Shown one piece after another: positions 8,651 to 17,190 of a stretch of DNA of 35,293 bases. Each line of letters begins with the position of its first letter. The stretch's first letter is position 1. The notes under the pieces were generated by a model. That model did not search any database, was not told where the DNA came from, and saw only the letters and a list, made by a program, of their open reading frames with translations. Position numbers and translations under genes: made by a program. Origin of the DNA: Eubacteriales bacterium (GTDB taxonomy: Bacteria; Bacillota; Clostridia; Lachnospirales; Lachnospiraceae); the NCBI GenBank assembly GCA_030524785.1, contig JAUNFZ010000027.1, positions 1 to 35,293 on the forward strand, written 5' to 3'.

Positions 8651-8678
8651 TTTATAATTATTTACAAGCCTTTTTCAA
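8651..8678 (-). promoter_or_regulatory. Candidate promoter of the beta-lactamase-like/SH3 operon
   Basis: On the minus strand TTGAAA (8678-8673) and TATAAA (8656-8651) are 16 bp apart, about 90 bp upstream of the start codon. The stretch is very AT-rich, so other -10 choices are possible. Confidence 0.5.
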
Positions 8679-8710
8679 ATGCATTATAATTATAGTATAA
8701 AAAACTTTAC

Positions 8711-8766
8711 ATTCCACAGAAATTCCAAAGAAGCGCCACAGACATTCCCCAAAGACCTTTTATAAT
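8711..8766 (+). promoter_or_regulatory. Four 11-bp direct repeats plus -10 box: probable response-regulator operator
   Basis: ATTCCACAGAA (8711), ATTCCAAAGAA (8722), GCGCCACAGAC (8733) and ATTCCCCAAAG (8744) are spaced exactly 11 bp apart. They end 6 bp before TATAAT at 8761-8766. No good -35 exists. Helical-phase direct repeats replacing the -35 are the classic target of OmpR/PhoB-type activators, and such a regulator is encoded at 9272. Confidence 0.65.
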
Positions 8767-8810
8767 AAAGTTACCCTTAAGGGAACAAAAAATAAGGATG
8801 GTGTTTTGAA

Positions 8811-9182
8811 ATGAAAAAGAATGTAAAGAAAATGATGACATTGTCTGCGGCAGCGGGACTGTTGGCGCTTCAGATTATGCCCGCGTCAGCCGAGGAGAGC
8901 TACAGCTATCTGGCTGGACAGGCAAGAGGCCAAAGCAGAACAGAACTTTATGCCCAGGCAGAAAATTATGCGACAGAAGAAGCCCGCGAAGCATTTTTGG
9001 CAGCGCATGGAATTGGAGACACAGAGTATTCAGAAGAAAATGCGGCTTCCTATAGCTATGTGGGCGGCAGACAGAGAGGGTCTGCCTACAGGCAGGAGGA
9101 CAGTTCAGAGAACCCTGCGGCTGCTGACGGTACGTTGAACTATGTCATTGGTCGGCAGAGAGGCGCCTCCTACAGCAAGTAG
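8811..9182 (+). CDS. Small secreted protein with three GRQRG repeats, unknown function
   Basis: 123 residues with a clear signal peptide (KKNVKK, hydrophobic core, cleavage after ASA near residue 27). The mature 96 residues hold three copies of a short aromatic/Gly/Arg motif: YSYLAGQARGQS just after cleavage, YSYVGGRQRGSAY in the middle, and NYVIGRQRGASY at the C-terminus. Acidic linkers rich in Glu and Ala separate them. I do not recognise the family. The start at 8811 follows AAGGATGG. It is the first gene downstream of the four 11-bp repeats and lies 89 bases before the response regulator, so it is probably the main output or signal of that system. Confidence 0.75.
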   Translation: MKKNVKKMMTLSAAAGLLALQIMPASAEESYSYLAGQARGQSRTELYAQAENYATEEAREAFLAAHGIGDTEYSEENAASYSYVGGRQRGSAYRQEDSSENPAAADGTLNYVIGRQRGASYSK

Positions 9183-9271
9183 TCTCCCCGAAAAATTTTT
9201 CTGCGGGCAGAGGGCGGGCCGGCGCAGGGTCTTTGCCGGTCCGCTGTACCGTAAATTGTTGGAGGAAAACT

Positions 9272-9946
9272 ATGGCACGTATTTTGGTGGTGGATGATGA
9301 AAAAGATATCGTGCAGCTGATCACACGTTTTGCAGAGCATGAAGGGTATGAGGTTTTTTCTGCATCAGACGGAGCGCAGGCAGTCAGGATGTGCAGGGAA
9401 TATGAGCCTGACGCGGTGATTATGGATATTATGATGCCCGGCATGGATGGCTATACTGCCTGCAAAAAAATACGCGGGGTCAGTGATGTCCCCGTGATAC
9501 TGCTTTCAGCCCTGGGAGCGGAGTATGATAAGCTTATGGGGTTTGAACTGGGAATTGACGATTATGTAGTAAAGCCATTTTCTCCGAAAGAGCTTATGGC
9601 AAGGATAAAAGCAGTTTTAAGAAGGCGCACAAGCTGCGGCGAGGAAAACAGGGAAATACGGTTAGGGGGATTGTGCATTGATACCCTTGGAAGAACGGTA
9701 TATATTGACGGCGTCAGAACGGAAATGACGGCCAAAGAGTATGAACTGCTGCTTTATTTTATAAAAAACAGGGGAGTAGCCCTGACGAGAGAGAATATAT
9801 TGAACGGCGTATGGGGATACGATTATTTCGGTGACAGCCGTACAGTGGACTGGCAGGTTAAGCTGCTGCGGAGTAAACTCGGCAAGTACCGCAGCTATAT
9901 CGTAACGCTGAGAGGAATGGGGTATAAGTTTGAAGAAACACAGTAA
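9272..9946 (+). CDS. OmpR/PhoB-family response regulator
   Basis: 224 residues. The receiver domain has the acidic pocket DDE near residue 9, phosphoacceptor D52 in VIMDIMMPGMDG, the switch Ser in LLSA and the conserved Lys in YVVKPFS. The C-terminal winged helix contains LTxREN-like sequence and ends RGMGYKFE, which is typical. The ATG at 9272 has GGAGG upstream. The stop overlaps the kinase gene by 17 bases, so the two are coupled. It probably binds the repeats at 8711-8754 and controls the small secreted protein, itself, and possibly the divergent operon. Confidence 0.95.
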   Translation: MARILVVDDEKDIVQLITRFAEHEGYEVFSASDGAQAVRMCREYEPDAVIMDIMMPGMDGYTACKKIRGVSDVPVILLSALGAEYDKLMGFELGIDDYVVKPFSPKELMARIKAVLRRRTSCGEENREIRLGGLCIDTLGRTVYIDGVRTEMTAKEYELLLYFIKNRGVALTRENILNGVWGYDYFGDSRTVDWQVKLLRSKLGKYRSYIVTLRGMGYKFEETQ

Positions 9947-11447
9947 GCCCTTTAGGGTAAAGCTCTGGCTGTATTTTGCACTATTTGCTGTTTTTATATT
10001 TGCGTCTCTCTGGATGCTGCAGACAGTATTTCTGCAGCGTTTTTATAATGCCATGGTAATTTCGAATCTGAAAAAAACGGCGGAGGCAATCATTTCCCGG
10101 GAGAGCCAGGAGGAGCTGCTGTCGGCGGTCGACGAGGCCGCGGCAAAAAATGCTCTGCTTATTTTCCTGACAGACGATCATGGAAATGTTTTATATAACG
10201 CGGACGAATACAGCACATTGTACGGTAGGAGAGAGGAGACCTCCACGAATGATGGAAACAGTGAAAATCCATATTTTTCAGAGAAGGAGACGATGAACTG
10301 GCAGTATGGGGCTCTGAGAAATCTTCCGAATAAATATGCTTCTTTTACGGAAGAACTGCTGAACTCAGAGGATACCCATATGGGGATGCTGATAGGAGAA
10401 AACGACTACATTTATGGGCAAAAACTGATTGGAAGCAAAGCATTTTCCGGCGAAACAGTAATTTTGTATCTGGGAACCTCCCTGGGGGCTGTGGAAGGCA
10501 CAGCGCAGATTCTGCGCTTGCAGCTTGTGTGGGTATCTCTGCTGGCGCTGCTTCTTGGGCTCTTTTTTGCACTCTGGATTTCCCGTCGGTTTGAGAAACC
10601 GATTCATATGCTTGCAGGGCAGGCAGAGGATATCGCCCGGGGCAATGAATATGTCCCCTTTGAAAAAGGGTTTTGCAGGGAGCTTGACGGACTTGCCGAT
10701 TCTCTCAGGGAAATGGCTGATTCCCTGGAGCAGCTGGAAAATTCCCGCAGGGAGCTCCTTGCCAATATTTCCCACGACCTTCGGACGCCCCTTACCATGA
10801 TAAAGGGCTATGCGGAAATGGTACAGGAGATATCCTGGAGCGACGAGGAAAAAAGAAATACAGATCTTTCGATTATTCAGCGGGAAGCCGACCGCCTGAC
10901 GGCGCTGGTAAATGAAATTCTGGAGTATACATCGATGCAGGCGAATCAGAAAGAAATTTCCATGGAAAGAGTGGAAATCAGTAAAACAGTACTTGAGGTG
11001 CTGAACCAATTTGAGCCGCTCTGCCGGGAGAATGGATACGTGATGGAAACAGATATTGCGTCGGGGCTGTCTGTGTGGGGAAACAGGGCGGCGCTGATGC
11101 GCATCATTTATAATCTGATTGATAATGCAGTCAATCACTCCGGGGACTGCCGGAAAATCCGCGCTGCGCTTTTTGAGACTGAAAACCGAAGAATACACTT
11201 CGAAGTCCAGGATTATGGTTCGGGGATCGAGGAAAAAGACATTCCTTATATCTGGGAACGCTATTATACTTCAAGAAACAGAAAAAATAAGGAGACGGTA
11301 TCCGGGCTGGGACTTTCCATAGCAAAAGAGCTTCTGGTTTCCCATCATGCAGAATTTGGGGTAAAGTCTGAGAACGGGTGCATAGTTTGGTTTGAATTGC
11401 AGCCCGCGCCGCAAAAAGATTTGCCACAGCCAGAAAGTAAAGTTTAA
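9930..11447 (+). CDS. Membrane sensor histidine kinase
   Basis: 505 residues. Two membrane segments (about 12-32 and 196-217) enclose a roughly 160-residue extracellular sensing domain of unknown fold. A HAMP linker follows, then the HisKA helix with phospho-acceptor H282 in NISHDLRTPL. The ATPase domain shows an N box (IIYNLIDNAVNH), a G1 box (DYGSGI) and a G2 box (GLGLSIAKEL). Partner of the response regulator that overlaps it. The outer domain presumably senses a wall or envelope state, given the secreted SH3 and beta-lactamase-like neighbours; that link is inferred. Confidence 0.95.
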   Translation: MKKHSKPFRVKLWLYFALFAVFIFASLWMLQTVFLQRFYNAMVISNLKKTAEAIISRESQEELLSAVDEAAAKNALLIFLTDDHGNVLYNADEYSTLYGRREETSTNDGNSENPYFSEKETMNWQYGALRNLPNKYASFTEELLNSEDTHMGMLIGENDYIYGQKLIGSKAFSGETVILYLGTSLGAVEGTAQILRLQLVWVSLLALLLGLFFALWISRRFEKPIHMLAGQAEDIARGNEYVPFEKGFCRELDGLADSLREMADSLEQLENSRRELLANISHDLRTPLTMIKGYAEMVQEISWSDEEKRNTDLSIIQREADRLTALVNEILEYTSMQANQKEISMERVEISKTVLEVLNQFEPLCRENGYVMETDIASGLSVWGNRAALMRIIYNLIDNAVNHSGDCRKIRAALFETENRRIHFEVQDYGSGIEEKDIPYIWERYYTSRNRKNKETVSGLGLSIAKELLVSHHAEFGVKSENGCIVWFELQPAPQKDLPQPESKV

Positions 11448-11554
11448 ACGGATACCCGCAATAAATACTGAATAGGATAAGCCGCAGTGAAATAGAATGT
11501 GATGGAGATTTTATGAAAAGGCGGTGCAGAAGACGTTATTGGAAACCAGGGCGG

Positions 11555-11632
11555 GGAGGAAAGTGTGGCATCCTCGAAGCTTAGAGCGGCAGCGGAGGAA
11601 AGTGTGACACCCTTGAAGCTTAGAGCGGCAGA
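11555..11632 (+). repeat. Tandem 39-bp repeat, two copies
   Basis: Copies at 11555-11593 and 11594-11632 match at 35 of 39 bases, beginning GGAGGAAAGTGTG and ending GAAGCTTAGAGCGGCAG. A degenerate third start follows. Because 39 is a multiple of three, the open frame is kept (LRAAxE repeats from a GTG at 11565). The repeat lies between the histidine kinase and the recombinase leader gene and may be a regulatory or recombination-related site. Confidence 0.7.
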
Positions 11633-11639
11633 GGAGAGA

Positions 11640-11798
11640 ATGGAACCGTTAGAAGGGGAGACGTTTTCGGAAATTCATGTGGATCGGATGCATTTTCGCG
11701 TCGCCAGCAGACATCCCCGGCATACAGAGGATATTGCCTGCCGTATGCAGCAGGGCATGAGAAAGGAATTATATGAAATCTTCAGAAAGTATGTGTAG
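11640..11798 (+). CDS. Small protein upstream of the element 1 recombinase
   Basis: 52 residues from an ATG preceded by GAGGAGAG. A longer GTG start at 11565 would add residues encoded by the tandem repeat and has no better ribosome site. The stop is 3 bases before the recombinase start, so translation is coupled. The sequence is charged, with an RHPRHTEDIACRMQQGMRK helix in the middle and no recognised domain. Small basic genes next to serine integrases are sometimes directionality factors; that is a guess here. Confidence 0.55.
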   Translation: MEPLEGETFSEIHVDRMHFRVASRHPRHTEDIACRMQQGMRKELYEIFRKYV

Positions 11799-11801
11799 CC
11801 T

Positions 11802-13340
11802 ATGGATCCGATTGATGCTCTGTACGCAAGGCAGTCGCTGGATAAGAAAGACAGCATTTCTATAGAAAGCCAGCTTGAATTTTGCAGGTATGAGACCCGG
11901 GGAGCCCCCTATGAGACGTATGTTGACAGGGGATTCAGCGGAAAAAGTATGCAGCGCCCGGCCTTTTCCAGGATGATGGAGGACGTCAGGGCAGGAAAAA
12001 TTAAGCGGGTGATCGTCTATAAGCTGGACAGGATCAGTCGTTCTGTCCTTGATTTCTCGAATATGATGCAGGTGTTTCAGAACTGCCAGGTGGAGTTCGT
12101 TTCTTCAACAGAGAAGTTTGATACATCTACGCCGATTGGCAATGCAATGCTCAATATCAGTATCGTTTTTGCACAGCTTGAAAGGGAAACCATTCAGAAG
12201 CGTGTGGCGGATGCGTATCACAGCAGAAGCAGAAAAGGCTGCTATATGGGCGGGCGCATACCCTATGGGTTCCGGCTTCAAAAAACACTTCTGAATGATA
12301 TTCACACTTCCGTACTTGTACCAGAGCCAAATGAGGCAGCGCAGATCAGACGCATCTATGAATGGTACGCAGAACCGGATGTGACTCTGGGTGCGGTGAT
12401 AAGAAAGCTTACAGTGCTTGGGATGGCAAAAAAACGTGAAAATTTCTGGTGTACAGCAAGATTGAGCGAAATTTTTCGAAATCCTGTCTATGTGAGGGCG
12501 GATATGGATGTTTATCATTTTCTTGTCAGTCATGGATGCAGGATCGCAAATCCGGCAGCGGATTTCACAGGAACCAACGGCATTTTTTTGTATAATGGCG
12601 GATCGTGCGGCGATGTTTCAGAGCATAGGGCTGAGGATAGGGAGAGAAAATGTGAACTCGGGGGCGGGGAAGCGGTGCTTGGGCTTCACGAGGGGATCAT
12701 TGATTCTCATATCTGGCTGAAATGCCGCCAAAAGCTTATGCAGAACCGCTGCCTGGCAAGAACCAGGAAGGGAAAACGGACATGGCTTTCCGGAAAGGTA
12801 AAATGCGCCAAGTGCGGCTACGCCTGTACCGTCATAAAATCAAATACGAAAGCCGGAAGATACTTTCAGTGCTCCGGATCCAGATATTCTGTGAGATGCA
12901 GCGGGCCGGGCAGCACCGTTTACGCAGATGTGCTGGAGGACTATGTGGGGCAGGAGATAAAGAAGCTATTGGATGAATTTGAATATTTATCCGGCGGTGA
13001 GGCGAGACGGGCAGATTCAGAAGAAAATATCTGCAAAATACAGATAGCGGAACTTGACAAGGAAATCGATTCCCTGCTTTTAAGCGTAAAGAACGCCGGC
13101 AAAACTCTGATGCAGTATATAAACCGGCAGGTGGAGGAGCTTGACGCCAGGAAACGGCTCCTGCAGGAGAAACTGGCGAAAAACGATATGGCTAATATAC
13201 AGACAGCTACAGCCAAGATCACAGGCTGCGCCGGGATTTGGGAAAAACTAAGTCTGGAGGACAAACAGCGCGCGGCGGATGTCCTGATCGAACGAATTAG
13301 AATAGGAGAGAATGTGATAGAGATTTTTTGGAGGATATAA
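11802..13340 (+). CDS. Large serine recombinase of element 1
   Basis: 512 residues. The N-terminal resolvase domain has catalytic Ser12 in ALYARQS, followed by DRGFSGKS, the YKLDRISRS motif and a long E helix. The recombinase domain follows (YMGGRIPYGF onward). A zinc ribbon begins at C335-x-x-C338, with its second pair in FQCSG and VRCSG. A coiled coil lies at roughly residues 400-460. This is the domain order of phage-type integrases, which integrate and excise between short att sites. The gene ends 31 bases before the right core, supporting it as the integrase of element 1. An ATG 3 bases after the preceding stop was chosen as start. Confidence 0.95.
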   Translation: MDPIDALYARQSLDKKDSISIESQLEFCRYETRGAPYETYVDRGFSGKSMQRPAFSRMMEDVRAGKIKRVIVYKLDRISRSVLDFSNMMQVFQNCQVEFVSSTEKFDTSTPIGNAMLNISIVFAQLERETIQKRVADAYHSRSRKGCYMGGRIPYGFRLQKTLLNDIHTSVLVPEPNEAAQIRRIYEWYAEPDVTLGAVIRKLTVLGMAKKRENFWCTARLSEIFRNPVYVRADMDVYHFLVSHGCRIANPAADFTGTNGIFLYNGGSCGDVSEHRAEDRERKCELGGGEAVLGLHEGIIDSHIWLKCRQKLMQNRCLARTRKGKRTWLSGKVKCAKCGYACTVIKSNTKAGRYFQCSGSRYSVRCSGPGSTVYADVLEDYVGQEIKKLLDEFEYLSGGEARRADSEENICKIQIAELDKEIDSLLLSVKNAGKTLMQYINRQVEELDARKRLLQEKLAKNDMANIQTATAKITGCAGIWEKLSLEDKQRAADVLIERIRIGENVIEIFWRI

Positions 13341-13349
13341 TTGCCGGTT

Positions 13350-13379
13350 GCTTGCATAACTTCTCTTTGGTTCACCGAA
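13350..13379. other. Element 1 right attachment site
   Basis: The core TTCACCGAA (13371-13379) repeats the left core. GCTTGCATAA at 13350-13359 is the inverted partner of the left inner arm. Outside the core, catalase coding sequence resumes on the minus strand. Crossover is placed at TC 13372-13373. Confidence 0.75.
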
Positions 13380-13735
13380 ACGCTGATAGTGAACGACTTC
13401 ACGGGCGCGGAGGAAACGAATCGGATCGGCGATTTCCGGGATATTGCCTACAACACGCAGAATATTGTCATAGGTGGAACGAGCCTTTTGCTCCGCCGCC
13501 ATGTCCTCGTGCAGATCTGTAATCGGATCGCCTTTGCACTGAAATTCGCAGGCATTAAAGGGGATGCCGCCCGCTGCCTGGGGCCAAATTGCAATTGTAT
13601 GATCGATATAATATGGCCCGAGGCCGGAATTTTCAATTTCTTCCATGGAAAGGCCCCTTGTGAGCTGATGCACGATAGTTGCAATCATTTCAAAATGCGC
13701 CAGTTCTTCAGTACCCAGAGAAGCAGCGGAAATGC
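13372..13735 (-). pseudogene. cotJC: Central part of manganese catalase (CotJC type), truncated at both ends
   Basis: On the minus strand it encodes LGTEELAHFEMIATIVHQLT, then YYIDHT, AAGGIPFNACEFQCKGD, EDMAAEQKARSTYDNILR and REVVHYQRFGE. These are the core of a di-manganese catalase. The visible metal ligands are the Glu and His of GTEELAH, the Glu of AAEQKA and the His of REVVH. About 60 N-terminal residues, including the first Glu ligand, are missing; sequence right of about 13735 shows no homology. At the other end it breaks after FGE where element 1 begins, and its C-terminus is at 6464-6571. CotJC proteins sit in the spore coat. The gene is dead by 5' deletion as well as by insertion. 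Confidence 0.9.
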
Positions 13736-13951
13736 TCCGGTTTATCAAATATAAGGATATGGGGATGAGTGGAAAAAAGTTGGCATAATTGTAAATTCTA
13801 TTGCCTGTAAATACCAATTGCGTTTTTTGTTGAATGATTTTGGCTTCTCAAGGTCGGAAACTGCAATATTCATGTCGTATTATGAGAAAATGAAAAAAAT
13901 AATCATGTTAATTTATGTAAACAGTCGCAAATTTCCCTTTCCCTGCCTTGG

Positions 13952-14344
13952 TCAGGTTTCCATAAGCAGCGAGGTGATTTGTCCATATCCCTGTTGCTCT
14001 GCCAGTTTTTTAATTCCATCTAATGCTTCTTCTTTGGAGTAGTTGTGTGCTTCCAGAAAATCATTATCTTTCTCGCTTATATACTGATAGAATAGCAGTG
14101 CGGCAAGAACTTCCTCTTTTTTGGTATAGTCAATGTTCTCCAACAGTATATTTTCCGCTTCGTTTATGAGGCCGGCGTCAACCATTTTTTCAAATTTTTC
14201 TAATGTTTTGCCGGCGACCTCATATTTATTTTTTTCCGGGAGTTCGACAGACTGATATTGTTTTCCCAGCATCAGCGAAAAAAGTACCCTTACCATTTCT
14301 TTGATGATACGCATAATGTAATCTTTTTCGTCATTAAAATCCAT
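13952..14344 (-). CDS. DUF6483-like cytoplasmic protein
   Basis: 130 residues, all helical in appearance: DYIMRIIKEMVRVLFSLMLGK at the start, then two TPR-like helical pairs (AGLINEAENILLENI and ALLFYQYISEKD) and a C-terminal GQITSLLM. I associate it with DUF6483, a family of no known function. Its ATG directly abuts the stop of the XRE-family gene (TAAATG), so the pair is co-transcribed and translationally coupled, suggesting linked roles. No membrane segment or catalytic motif is visible. Confidence 0.7.
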   Translation of the reverse strand: MDFNDEKDYIMRIIKEMVRVLFSLMLGKQYQSVELPEKNKYEVAGKTLEKFEKMVDAGLINEAENILLENIDYTKKEEVLAALLFYQYISEKDNDFLEAHNYSKEEALDGIKKLAEQQGYGQITSLLMET

Positions 14345-15037
14345 TTATTTTCCCTCTGATAGATTCTTATCGAAATTTTTTCTGGAAAGATGAAAAATTC
14401 CCCTGAGTAAAACGTAAGAAACAATTGAAAGAGCAATAAAGAAGCACGCGGATATACCAATAGCGTGTGATAAGGCTATATTTCCCGACAGTATCAAGAA
14501 AAATATGATACTGAATATTCCTGCACAAATCAGGCTGACAATCAGGTCTTTTTTGGGAGTATTTTTCCCTATGGCTCCATCCCATGCACCGTGTTTCACT
14601 GCGCAGAAAATGTAGACCAGCCCTCCGGCAAACAAAATTACTGTTTCCCCGATAATGAGGGAGAGATTTCCCGTCATAAGTATTTGCGCTGAAATCATCA
14701 CGGCACACACCAGGAACATAATGCAAAACGAAAGATTTCCTGCTTTTGCGGCTTGCCGCTTTTTTAACTCATCATAGTCGGCAACCTTTAATAATGTTTC
14801 TTTTAATTCGCTGTCCATATTCTCGTTTTTCCTTTCTCCATTTAAAATTTCTTTGATTTCCACATCGTAGTATTCGGAAATCTGCACCAAAATACTAAGA
14901 TCAGGTAAATTAGTTCCTGTTTCCCATCTGGAAACGGTTCTTCCTGAAACACCCAGAATTTCTGCCAACTGCTCCTGCGTAATTCCTTTTTCATTGCGAA
15001 GCTGTTTTAGGAAAGCTCCTATTTCTTTTGGGTTCAT
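14345..15037 (-). CDS. XRE-family helix-turn-helix regulator with membrane domain
   Basis: 230 residues. An XRE/Cro DNA-binding domain occupies residues 1-65 (IGAFLKQLRNEKGITQEQLAEILGVSGRTVSRWETG). Four hydrophobic segments between about 105 and 220 suggest a membrane-anchored regulator. The start at 15037 follows AAAGGAGGTAAA; the longer open frame upstream overlaps the LysR gene and was discarded. The partner gene follows without gap. Target and signal are unknown. Confidence 0.88.
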   Translation of the reverse strand: MNPKEIGAFLKQLRNEKGITQEQLAEILGVSGRTVSRWETGTNLPDLSILVQISEYYDVEIKEILNGERKNENMDSELKETLLKVADYDELKKRQAAKAGNLSFCIMFLVCAVMISAQILMTGNLSLIIGETVILFAGGLVYIFCAVKHGAWDGAIGKNTPKKDLIVSLICAGIFSIIFFLILSGNIALSHAIGISACFFIALSIVSYVLLRGIFHLSRKNFDKNLSEGK

Positions 15038-15107
15038 AAGTTTACCTCCTTTTGCATACAGGGTATCTTTTTGTGGTGCTGATGAACACGACACAAAGCG
15101 AGAAATG

Positions 15108-16049
15108 TCATTGGACATAGGTGTCTGGCGATGTTTTTCCTTCACTTGACAGAGGCTGCTGCTCCAAAGAGGCACTGGCGGAAAGACGCTGACCTAAACA
15201 TTCCTTCCCCCAATCGAGAAATTTCTGCACCTTCTCCCGGTTGGATTTTAAAAAGGAGATGTGAAAAACGACATTCAGTTCCGGGTCGCTCATGGGAATC
15301 AGTGTCCGGTGGGTTCCGTCGTTTCTTAAGTCCATGGACAGCGTTCCAATGGTAGCCAGGAAATTCGTGGTGCGGATCATATACTGGGTAGTGTTGTAGT
15401 TGTTTTTAATCAGAGTGATGGGCAGATTGTCCTCTGTAATAATTTTTTCCATCTGCATGAGGAAGTAGCCGCCGATCTGAGGGTAGAGCAGTGGCTGGGC
15501 AGGAATCTCCCGCAGGGAGATACTTTCCCGGCCTAACAGTTTGCTGTCTGTGGAAACAGAGAGATAGACCTGATCCGGCAAAAAGGAGAGGCTCTGAATG
15601 TGGTTGCCCTGCACGGGCTTTGGCGTGACTATCAGGTCATAGACACGTTCCGTCAGGAGCCGTTTTGCCTCGCCGCCTGTGTACAGCTCGTCCTTTACCT
15701 GGATTTCGGGATGGGCCAGAGAAAATCGAGGTACACAGTACCACCGAACGCCGGGGTCGCAAAAGGCGATGGAGAGCGTCAGATTCTGTTCGGCAGCGCT
15801 TAGCAGGTCAGCTTTCATTTGCTCTATATTTCGCAGAATCGTATTGACGTGAACCAGCGCAATTTCCCCTACCGGATTTAGATGAATCCGGTTCGGACTT
15901 CTGTCAAACAGCTCCACTTGTAATTCTTCCTCAAATTTTTTGAGCATGGCGCTCATAGCCGGCTGGGAGATATGAAGCCGCTTGGCCGCCTTTGTGAGGG
16001 AGCCGGTTTCGGCAATCGTCCTGAAATATTGAAGCTGGGTAATGTCCAT
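15108..16049 (-). CDS. LysR-family transcriptional regulator
   Basis: 313 residues. The winged-helix N-terminus MDITQLQYFRTIAETGSLTKAAKRLHISQPAMSAMLKKFE is typical, and a periplasmic-binding-like effector domain follows from about residue 90. It is divergent from the aldo/keto reductase-cupin-decarboxylase operon with 272 bp between, the standard arrangement for a LysR regulator and its target. The inducer is not apparent. The C-terminal 25 residues are low-complexity Ser/Gln. Confidence 0.93.
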   Translation of the reverse strand: MDITQLQYFRTIAETGSLTKAAKRLHISQPAMSAMLKKFEEELQVELFDRSPNRIHLNPVGEIALVHVNTILRNIEQMKADLLSAAEQNLTLSIAFCDPGVRWYCVPRFSLAHPEIQVKDELYTGGEAKRLLTERVYDLIVTPKPVQGNHIQSLSFLPDQVYLSVSTDSKLLGRESISLREIPAQPLLYPQIGGYFLMQMEKIITEDNLPITLIKNNYNTTQYMIRTTNFLATIGTLSMDLRNDGTHRTLIPMSDPELNVVFHISFLKSNREKVQKFLDWGKECLGQRLSASASLEQQPLSSEGKTSPDTYVQ

Positions 16050-17173
<1,124 letters not shown>

Positions 17174-17190
17174 TAAAGGAGGAAATCACA

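Larger units (their letters stand above)
6564..13373. mobile_element. Element 1: 6.8 kb serine-recombinase element inserted in cotJC
   Basis: Boundaries come from the split catalase gene and the 9-bp direct core TTCACCGAA at both ends; the distance from crossover to crossover is 6808 bp. Joining the outer flanks gives AGCGTTTCGGTGAAACGCT on the minus strand and restores ...HYQRFGETLRTVQ... without frameshift. Joining the inner flanks gives an attP whose 22-base arms match at 17 positions around a central GA. The recombinase gene ends 31 bases from the right core, the usual place for an integrase. Contents are an SH3-repeat protein, a beta-lactamase-like protein, a small secreted repeat protein, a two-component pair, a small ORF and the recombinase. 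No relaxase, conjugation or phage structural genes are visible, so it is either non-autonomous for transfer or a genomic islet. Confidence 0.8.

Noticed and set aside
9930-9946. Frameshift between response regulator and kinase
   Set aside because: Both proteins have complete termini; a 17-base overlap is normal translational coupling.
11513-11584. 23-codon open frame MKRRCRRRYWKPG... before the tandem repeat
   Set aside because: It has a passable ribosome site but is very short, lacks any recognised pattern and stops within the first repeat; not enough support for a gene.
6464-13735. Element 1 as an active sporulation switch that restores cotJC by excision
   Set aside because: The catalase also lacks its start and about 60 N-terminal residues, so excision would not yield a functional gene in this strain.
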